DNA of 64,000 nt from Caldifarciminota bacterium (lineage in GTDB: Bacteria > Hydrothermota > Tepidihabitantia > SM23-42): contig CP070705.1 of assembly GCA_020349965.1 (NCBI GenBank), forward strand, positions 1,117,650-1,181,649. The letters are read 5' to 3'. Positions 58,444 through 64,000 of the stretch are shown here, piece after piece. The position numbers and the translations under genes were made by a program. Position 1 is the stretch's first letter; the number at the start of each line of letters is the position of its first letter. The notes under the pieces are model-generated. The model saw only the letters and a program-made list of their open reading frames with translations. It did not search any database and had not been told where the DNA came from.

Positions 58444-60957
58444 GATTACCTCCTTTTCATCTCCGGTTTGTCCGTGTCGCTTTGTCTCCAATTCTTGCTG
58501 TCCTTTCTCATTCAAGCTTTCACCGGAATCTTCCTTTCTACTGGTTGTTCTCTTTGCCATCGGAGTGTATCCTTTCAGCATCAACGACAAAGTCACCACG
58601 GTAACGGAGCTCATTGCCATTGCGAACCCAGCAAGTTCGGGCCTGAAGTCTATGCCGAATACGGGATAGAGTAAGCCGGCTGCCACGGGAATGAGCGCCG
58701 TATTATATGCAAAAGCCCAAAATAGATTCTGCTTGATACGCGACATTACCTTCCTCGCCAATTGGATAGCCGCAACACCGTCGGTCAATTCTCCTTTCAT
58801 CAGTATTATGTCTCCGGTCTCGATCGCGACATCGGTCCCTGTGCCAATTGCGATACCGACATCTGCCTGAGCCAGCGCCGGGGCGTCGTTTATGCCGTCT
58901 CCGACGAAGGATACAATCTCCTTCGCTTCTTGCAGCCGTTTTACCTCGTTTGCCTTGTCATCTGGAAGGACCTCGGCTAGCACTCGCGATATCCCTATCT
59001 TCTTTGCCATGGTTTCCGCGCTTTTTCTGTTGTCCCCGGTTACCATGATCACATCGAGTCTGAGATCTTTCATATGCTCGACAGCCTTGATCGCCGATTC
59101 TTTAAGGGAATCCGCCACTCCGATCACTCCGACCATTTCCCCGGCATATGAAACGAACGTTATGCTTTTACCTGTTTCTACGATCTCGGTAATACGAACC
59201 TCAGCGCCCTCGGGAATGGGGATACGGTTGTCTTCCATGAGTGCTCTGCTGCCGGCCAGCGCTGCTTCTCCATCGAGGATCCCTTTCACTCCTTTGCCTT
59301 CCACTGTGTCGAAATTCTCTATCTTGGCCAGAGTGACCTTCCTGCCTTCGGCTGTGCGGACGATAGCTTCGGCGATGGGGTGGAGTGAATCTTTCTCTAG
59401 ACTCCCAGCGATCTCGAGCAACCTCGGTTCGCTGACGCCAAAAGTTACCATCTCCGTGACCTCGGGCAGACCTTTGGTCAAAGTACCCGTCTTGTCGAAC
59501 ATCACCGTTGTGATCTTTTCCGATAATTCTAGTGCTTCGCCGTTCTTGACTAGTATTCCCAGCTCAGCGCCTCGTCCTATGCCCACAGTGACAGCGGTGG
59601 GGGTGGCCAGCCCGAGAGCACACGGGCAAGCAACGACCAGCACCGATATCAGGCGCGTGAGAGAAAAGAGGAGTGAGCTACCGATGATGAAATACCAAAT
59701 AGCAAAAGATGTGATGGCGATGAGCAACACGACCGGGATAAAGTAACTGACCACGCGATCGGCAATACGTTGTACGGGCGGTTTCGAGCCCTGTGCCGTT
59801 TCGACGAGTCTGATTATCTGAGCAAGAACGGTGTCCTTTCCAATCCGGGTTGCGCGGATTCTAAGGACGCTGTTCTTGTTCACGGTGCCACCAACTACGT
59901 TGTCTTTGGGACTTTTGCGCACAGGAGCAGGTTCGCCGGTTATCATCGATTCATTCACGTAACTTGAGCCGTCGATGACTGTTCCGTCGACCGGTATTCT
60001 TTCTCCCGGCCTCACGATGACTTCGTCGTCAATAAGAACGTCTTCGACAGGTATGGTCTCATCTTTGCCGTTCCGAACGACGGTCGCCTCGTCTGGCTGC
60101 AGGCCGATCAATTTCCTGATCGAGTCCGAGGTCTTGCCCTTTGCCCTCGTTTCGAGATACCGTCCGAAGGTGAGAAACGACGCAAGCATGAGGGCGGACT
60201 CATAAAAAAGGAAATCGCGTGAAAGGAGGATCTCGAACGTACCCAAGAGACTGGATATGTAAGCCACTCCGATCCCCATTGAATACATGACATCCATGTT
60301 GAGATTTTTGTTCTTGAGCGCCCGATAGCCGGCCGTGAATATAGGAAGACTGACGTAGATGAAGACCGGTGTTGTCACAGCGAACATGAGGTACGCCATC
60401 GGGAAGGGCAAATGGATGTGTACATACATCAGGATCATCAATGGTATGCCGACTGCGAATCCCAAGACGAAGCGATTTCTTTTCTGTGCAAGATCAGCCA
60501 TTCGCGCAGCCTTTTCGAGTTCGGCGGTTTCTTCGCCCTCGAGCCCAAGGTACTTGTAACCGGAATCTTCGATCGCTTTTTTCAATGTGACCAAGTCGGT
60601 TACACTGGGGTTGAACGAGACGTATGCTTTTTCGGACGCAAGGTTCACGGTGACCTCTGCGGCTTTACCTGTCCTCTTCAGTGCGCTCTCAACCGTGGCG
60701 ACGCAGGTCGCGCAGGTCATTCCGCCGACCTTCAAAACCGCATTTTCTTGTCTTACTGCGTAGCCGACCTCTCCAATTACCTTCTCCAGGTCGTCGACCG
60801 AGGTCTTTTGGTCATCGTATTCAATGTTCGCGGTCTCCGATCCCAAATTCACCTGCACGTTCTGTACGCCTTTGTGTTTGCCCAGGGAATCTTCGATGAT
60901 CCGAACGCAACTCGCACAGGTCATACCTGAGATGTTGAGCCGCACCTTCTTTATCAT
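58285..60957 (-). CDS. copA: Copper-exporting P1B-type ATPase with C-terminal YHS domain
   Basis: 890 residues. Two N-terminal heavy-metal domains (GMTCASC, C14/C17; GMTCATC, C82/C85), eight membrane helices with the transport motif [12 protein letters not shown], phosphorylation loop [31 protein letters not shown], and [10 protein letters not shown] (the HP motif). CPC marks Cu+ export. After the last helices a non-conserved linker leads to a YHS domain (residues 839-890: [26 protein letters not shown]), known to bind copper or accept it for transfer. The YHS part also has its own ribosome-binding site (see next entry). Confidence 0.95.
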   Translation of the reverse strand: MIKKVRLNISGMTCASCVRIIEDSLGKHKGVQNVQVNLGSETANIEYDDQKTSVDDLEKVIGEVGYAVRQENAVLKVGGMTCATCVATVESALKRTGKAAEVTVNLASEKAYVSFNPSVTDLVTLKKAIEDSGYKYLGLEGEETAELEKAARMADLAQKRNRFVLGFAVGIPLMILMYVHIHLPFPMAYLMFAVTTPVFIYVSLPIFTAGYRALKNKNLNMDVMYSMGIGVAYISSLLGTFEILLSRDFLFYESALMLASFLTFGRYLETRAKGKTSDSIRKLIGLQPDEATVVRNGKDETIPVEDVLIDDEVIVRPGERIPVDGTVIDGSSYVNESMITGEPAPVRKSPKDNVVGGTVNKNSVLRIRATRIGKDTVLAQIIRLVETAQGSKPPVQRIADRVVSYFIPVVLLIAITSFAIWYFIIGSSLLFSLTRLISVLVVACPCALGLATPTAVTVGIGRGAELGILVKNGEALELSEKITTVMFDKTGTLTKGLPEVTEMVTFGVSEPRLLEIAGSLEKDSLHPIAEAIVRTAEGRKVTLAKIENFDTVEGKGVKGILDGEAALAGSRALMEDNRIPIPEGAEVRITEIVETGKSITFVSYAGEMVGVIGVADSLKESAIKAVEHMKDLRLDVIMVTGDNRKSAETMAKKIGISRVLAEVLPDDKANEVKRLQEAKEIVSFVGDGINDAPALAQADVGIAIGTGTDVAIETGDIILMKGELTDGVAAIQLARKVMSRIKQNLFWAFAYNTALIPVAAGLLYPVFGIDFRPELAGFAMAMSSVTVVTLSLMLKGYTPMAKRTTSRKEDSGESLNEKGQQELETKRHGQTGDEKEVIMAIDPICKMTVDEKTAQYKSEFEGKTYYFCAPGCKKKFDENPREYAEESKSE

Positions 60958-60990
60958 ATTACTGCCCCGTACAGCGGCTGAAGAACGCCG

Positions 60991-61764
60991 TCATTTTCGT
61001 GCCGGTAGGATGATACTATCGACAAATAGTTCATACTCCTCATTTTCGTTAAGGTCGTGTATGAGCACCTTTTCCACGGTGTTCAGTCCCTTGATCTCGA
61101 GGATCTCTGACTCGTACAGGATCTTTATGTTCGAACCGGTTACCCTATCCGAGAGATCGCCAGCCGGAAGGTTTTTACTGGCCGTTACATATACTACGCG
61201 CTGTGTGACTTTCGTCAATTCGAGTGCGATGTTCAGAGAACGGTCGCCGTCCTCAATGACCATGACCCTTTTGTCTTTGAATGCCGAGGGGTCGGTGAAC
61301 TCGGTGAATGCTCCGTGGCCCATGAATCGGTTCGAACCTGCGATTTCTTTACTGCCGCCAGCTTGTGTGTCAGACGTTTCTGATGGTTTTTTCCCCCGGT
61401 AATTGTTCAGTGCGTTACGCAGTGCATCGGCGGCAAGATTGCTGCAATGCATCTTAATGGGCGGCAGGCCGTCGAGTTCATCGGCTACGTCTTGCCTTGT
61501 GATCTTGAGCGCCTCATCGATTGACTTTCCCTTTGCGAGTTCCGTGATCATGCTAGCCGTTGCGATGGCGGAACCGCAGCCGAATGTCTTGAATTTGATA
61601 TCTTCGATTCGATCGTCTTTAACTTTTACGTAGAATTCCATCAGATCGCCGCAGACCGGATTTCCCACTCTGCCGACGGCGACGTCGTCGCCTTCGAGGG
61701 TACCCACATTCCGCGGTTTCCTGAAATGGTCCAGGACTTTTTCACTGTACTGTGTCGATTTCAT
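60991..61764 (-). CDS. NifU/IscU scaffold fused to a thioredoxin-reductase-like NAD(P)-binding domain
   Basis: 257 residues. Residues 1-125 are an IscU-type scaffold: YSEKVLDHFRKPRNVG, C38-G-D40, C63 in FGCGSAIA, C107 in MHCSNLAAD. Residues about 163-257 resemble the NAD(P)H domain of thioredoxin reductase (VMVIEDGDRSLNIALELTK, VVYVTASKNLP, ILYESEILEIKGLNTVEKV, ELFVDSIILPA), but the GxGxxG is degenerate (E-D-G-D) and there is no FAD half or CxxC. It probably builds Fe-S clusters with the adjacent IscS-like protein; the C-terminal domain may be structural or a partner surface. GGGAGGTATAAT precedes the ATG. Confidence 0.88.
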   Translation of the reverse strand: MKSTQYSEKVLDHFRKPRNVGTLEGDDVAVGRVGNPVCGDLMEFYVKVKDDRIEDIKFKTFGCGSAIATASMITELAKGKSIDEALKITRQDVADELDGLPPIKMHCSNLAADALRNALNNYRGKKPSETSDTQAGGSKEIAGSNRFMGHGAFTEFTDPSAFKDKRVMVIEDGDRSLNIALELTKVTQRVVYVTASKNLPAGDLSDRVTGSNIKILYESEILEIKGLNTVEKVLIHDLNENEEYELFVDSIILPARK

Positions 61765-61765
61765 A

Positions 61766-62929
61766 TTATACCTCCCACTTGTATAGGGGTGAAAGTTTTC
61801 TTAAACGCTTCACTATCTGCGGCAGTGTTTGGAGCAACGTCTCCAAGTCGCTGTCCTTATTGAACCTGCCAAACGTAATCTGGAGTGAACCGTGTGCTTC
61901 TTCGTGGAGCAGACCCAACGCAATGAGCGTGTGCGAAGGTTCTAACGTCTTCGAACTACATGCTGAACCGGTCGACACCGCAATATCTTTTTCTTTGAAG
62001 GAAAGGAGCAATGATTCGCCTTCTATTCCTTCGAACCGGAAATGTGCGTTGTTAGGGAGACGTAGGGTAGGGTGACCGTTGAGATACGATCTCGGCACAA
62101 GATCAAGGACTTTTTCTATCAATCTGTCTCGATACCGCTGAAGGCGTTTAGTTTCCGTGGCCATCTCCTCGCCCATGATCTCTGCAGCCCTTTTCATCCC
62201 GGCGATGGCGGCAATGTTCTCTGTCCCGGACCGCAGACCGCGTTCTTGTCCTCCGCCAATGATCAGGGGATTGATCCTAATACCTTTCTTCACGTACAGA
62301 ACACCGAGCCCCTGGGGACCGTATATATCATTGGATGATAAAGCCATCAAGTCGATATTATCTCGCTTGACGTCGATCGGGATCAGCCCCTCCGCAGCAA
62401 CGGCATCGGTATGGAATGTGATGCCCTTGTCGCGGCACAATCTACCAATGGTCTCGATCTGTTGGATCGTGCCTATTTCATTGTTCGCGTACCCTATCGA
62501 TACCATGATCGTCTTATCGGTGACGCGCTCGGATATTTTTTCGATGGCGATTCTGCCGAATTGGTCGACCGGTACTCTCGAAACCGTGAAGCCGTTCTTT
62601 TCGAGATACTTGGTGATGTTAAGAATCGATATGTGCTCGATCTCGGAGATAATGATGTGATTGCCTTTGTCTTTGTTTCTCAGTGCGTGACCGACCAAGG
62701 CAAGGTTATTAGATTCGGTCGCGCCGGATGTGAAAATTATTTCATCTCGCTCGGCACCGATGAAGCGCGCGACTGCTGCACGTGATGCCTCGAGCACTTC
62801 GGTCGCAGTGTCGCCGACCCTGTGGAGTGAGGAGGGGTTGCCGGACTTGTCGTGGAGGTATGGGAGCATTATCTCGACGACTCTCGGATCGACCGGCTTC
62901 GATGACTGGTAATCAAGATAGACGCTCAT
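61766..62929 (-). CDS. IscS/NifS-like cysteine desulfurase homologue lacking the PLP lysine
   Basis: 387 residues with the full aminotransferase class V fold: VYLDYQSSKPVDPRV, FTSGATESNNLAL, GYANNEIGTIQQ, FHTDAVAAEG, RSGTENIAAIAG. The mobile-loop Cys324 is present (GSACSSKTLEPSH). At the cofactor site the usual S-x-H-K reads S-S-N200-D201 (ALSSNDIYGPQGLGVLYV), so neither the His nor the PLP-binding Lys exists. The same Lys-to-Asp change is known in the Archaeoglobus fulgidus IscS. It might position sulfide or assist IscU without desulfurase activity. I start at the ATG at 62929. It is one base from the NifU fusion gene. Confidence 0.9.
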   Translation of the reverse strand: MSVYLDYQSSKPVDPRVVEIMLPYLHDKSGNPSSLHRVGDTATEVLEASRAAVARFIGAERDEIIFTSGATESNNLALVGHALRNKDKGNHIIISEIEHISILNITKYLEKNGFTVSRVPVDQFGRIAIEKISERVTDKTIMVSIGYANNEIGTIQQIETIGRLCRDKGITFHTDAVAAEGLIPIDVKRDNIDLMALSSNDIYGPQGLGVLYVKKGIRINPLIIGGGQERGLRSGTENIAAIAGMKRAAEIMGEEMATETKRLQRYRDRLIEKVLDLVPRSYLNGHPTLRLPNNAHFRFEGIEGESLLLSFKEKDIAVSTGSACSSKTLEPSHTLIALGLLHEEAHGSLQITFGRFNKDSDLETLLQTLPQIVKRLRKLSPLYKWEV

Positions 62930-62945
62930 CGTTCTGGGCCTCGCA

Positions 62946-63308
62946 TCAGAACCACATGGTCGCCGATGCATCGAGCGCAAGGTCGTTGAGCGTACCTGCG
63001 CCTACTATCTTAAGTCCAGGCAGCAATTCTACGGTATCCCATCCTAGCATTTGCTTCGATGCTTCACATACGTAAACATCTATGCCCATCTTCATCGTCT
63101 TCGAGATCATATCGCCCAAGTTGGGGAAGGAACCGATCTTTGTCTGCGCAGCTGTATCGGGCTTCAACACGCGCAGTGCCTGTCCAAGATAGTATACCTG
63201 AGCGTCGATATCCATCGCTTTTGCAGTCTGCGCGAGGACCAACGGAGAGTATTGACGTTCAGGGTCGTCGCTTGTTTGGACATAAAGAATCCGTTTCTTT
63301 TTGTTCAT
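62946..63308 (-). CDS. DsrE-family protein
   Basis: 120 residues: RILYVQTSDDPERQYSPLVLAQTAKAMD then VYYLGQALRVL, MGIDVYVCEASKQMLGW and KIVGAGTLNDLALDASATMWF. This is the DsrE/TusD-like fold of sulfur-relay proteins. The Cys in VYVCEASK is at the position used for persulfide binding in some members. It lies between tusA and the iscS-like gene, pointing to sulfur transfer. AGGAGTG precedes the ATG. Confidence 0.87.
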   Translation of the reverse strand: MNKKKRILYVQTSDDPERQYSPLVLAQTAKAMDIDAQVYYLGQALRVLKPDTAAQTKIGSFPNLGDMISKTMKMGIDVYVCEASKQMLGWDTVELLPGLKIVGAGTLNDLALDASATMWF

Positions 63309-63317
63309 AGTTCACTC

Positions 63318-63560
63318 CTACTTCGTTCGTCTTAACAGGAAACGTATTATATCACGCTGCTTCTCGAATTTGACGATTTCGTGGCCGGTTCTCTTGGCGA
63401 ACCGTTTTATATCTTCTTCAGCGGCAGGATCATCGGCAAGAACTTCGAGTATTTCGCCGATCTCGATCGCGTCCATGCCCTCCCGTGTTTGGAATAGCGG
63501 TTGCGGGCAGTACAACCCAACACAGTCTACTGTTTTCTTCGGTACTTGCTCGTCGTCCAT
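63318..63560 (-). CDS. tusA: TusA-family sulfur carrier
   Basis: 80 residues. It has VDCVGLYCPQPLF with the CPxP motif whose Cys carries the persulfide, then the conserved helix and ILEVLADDPAAEEDIKRFAKRTGHEIV. I start at the ATG at 63560 with GGGGCT upstream; the frame opens 18 codons earlier inside the next gene. It passes sulfur to acceptors such as DsrE-type proteins or Fe-S and thiolation pathways. Confidence 0.92.
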   Translation of the reverse strand: MDDEQVPKKTVDCVGLYCPQPLFQTREGMDAIEIGEILEVLADDPAAEEDIKRFAKRTGHEIVKFEKQRDIIRFLLRRTK

Positions 63561-63580
63561 GGTAGCCCCGGTATCATTCG

Positions 63581-64000
63581 TCAGAGCAGAGGAGAGAACC
63601 GCTGCTCTGCCCAATAATCCTCCTTCAGCAATTCGAGTTGTCTGGTTATTGCCTCGAGATGATTTTCTTCCCAGTGCTGTAACTGCTGATACAATGCTCT
63701 TGCCGAGGGGTCATCGCTTATCTCTTTCATTTTGCGGTAGAAATCGATAGAATTCGATTCGAGCAACGCCCCGATGCTCAGGGCAGAAACCTCGAAATGC
63801 ATTTCGCCGGCACGTTTTTTCAGTTCTGCGGAGAATATCGGACTTTCACCATCGTATGCGCTAATCTTTCCAAGTTCGATCTTTTGCCACTCTTCATTGT
63901 CAAGCAATGACGAGTACTCCTTCTGCAGTGCCTTGTAGTGTTTGATCTCGTCATTGGCGAGCATCTTGAATACACGTTTACCTTTTTCGTCCGCAGTCTT
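63581..64000 (-). CDS. Rubrerythrin-like ferritin-fold protein (partial, N-terminus outside the window)
   Basis: 140 C-terminal residues. The frame continues past the window edge (KTADEKGKRVFKMLANDEIK), so the internal Met at 63964 is not the start. The E-x-x-H metal motif is ANDEIKHYKAL, with a second one in QHWEENHLEAI. Diiron peroxide-reducing or iron-binding role by family. First visible gene of the redox and Fe-S array. Confidence 0.82.
   Translation of the reverse strand, partial: KTADEKGKRVFKMLANDEIKHYKALQKEYSSLLDNEEWQKIELGKISAYDGESPIFSAELKKRAGEMHFEVSALSIGALLESNSIDFYRKMKEISDDPSARALYQQLQHWEENHLEAITRQLELLKEDYWAEQRFSPLL

Overview
The window reads as part of a chromosome from an uncultured, diderm, anaerobic or microaerobic bacterium. 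The best guess is a candidate phylum of the WOR-3/Stahlbacteria type or a relative near the FCB group. This is inferred from many secreted proteins ending in a FlgD-like Ig/sorting domain (YDxxGR then WDGTDxxGxxLxxGIYF), from gingipain-family (C25) proteins, from a barrel-like outer-membrane protein, and from oxygen and peroxide defence by superoxide reductase, rubrerythrin-like proteins and peroxiredoxin. No 16S rRNA or phylogenetic marker set is present, so the placement is tentative.

Layout. 1-4.9 kb (minus): tRNA-Leu(UAG)-tig-clpP, a YbbR-domain protein, an ArsB/NhaD-type transporter and argF. 5.1-11.8 kb (plus): an orphan NtrB-like sensor kinase, a KamA-family radical SAM protein, a methyltransferase and mntP, then a TldE/PmbA-like protein and a UbiA prenyltransferase. 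11.8-29.8 kb (minus): a large secretome and surface region. Poly-gamma-glutamate genes pgsB-pgsC-pgsW run by overlapping stops and starts into a duplicated-domain secreted protein, a barrel-like outer-membrane protein, an LVIVD beta-propeller and a C25 protein. Two more C25 proteins, a Ycf48-like propeller and an M14 carboxypeptidase follow. 30.2-39.7 kb (plus): clpC, a 962-residue secreted propeller protein, and a nucleic-acid repair operon (fpg, ATP-dependent DNA ligase, DUF2284, rtcA). 39.7-47.3 kb: a sialidase-like secreted protein, a methyltransferase with ogt, an operon with a Nudix-PanD fusion, and an FmdE-like protein with a 2-hydroxyacid dehydrogenase. 47.3-54.3 kb (minus): a trehalose cluster (otsAB fusion, ABC sugar transporter without ATPase, treT) with a NifU-like gene and a phosphoesterase downstream. 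54.6-64 kb (minus): one unbroken array of at least 14 genes for Fe-S assembly, sulfur relay, copper export, thiol redox and oxygen defence.

The most unusual items are: (1) two blocks of five tandem heptamers, in opposite orientation and always 85 nt apart, inside the C-terminal domain of three paralogous genes, with a decayed copy in a fourth; (2) a poly-gamma-glutamate synthesis operon coupled to an outer-membrane barrel and a C25 protein; (3) a Nudix-aspartate decarboxylase fusion; (4) a cysteine desulfurase homologue with Asn-Asp where the PLP-binding His-Lys should be, next to a NifU fused to a thioredoxin-reductase-like domain; (5) three C25 proteins that all lack the catalytic histidine but keep the cysteine; (6) a very uniform promoter grammar (TTGACA-like, usually a 16-bp spacer, TATAAT-like), with six genes that look leaderless.

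All calls are from reading the sequence and remembered family motifs; no search was run.
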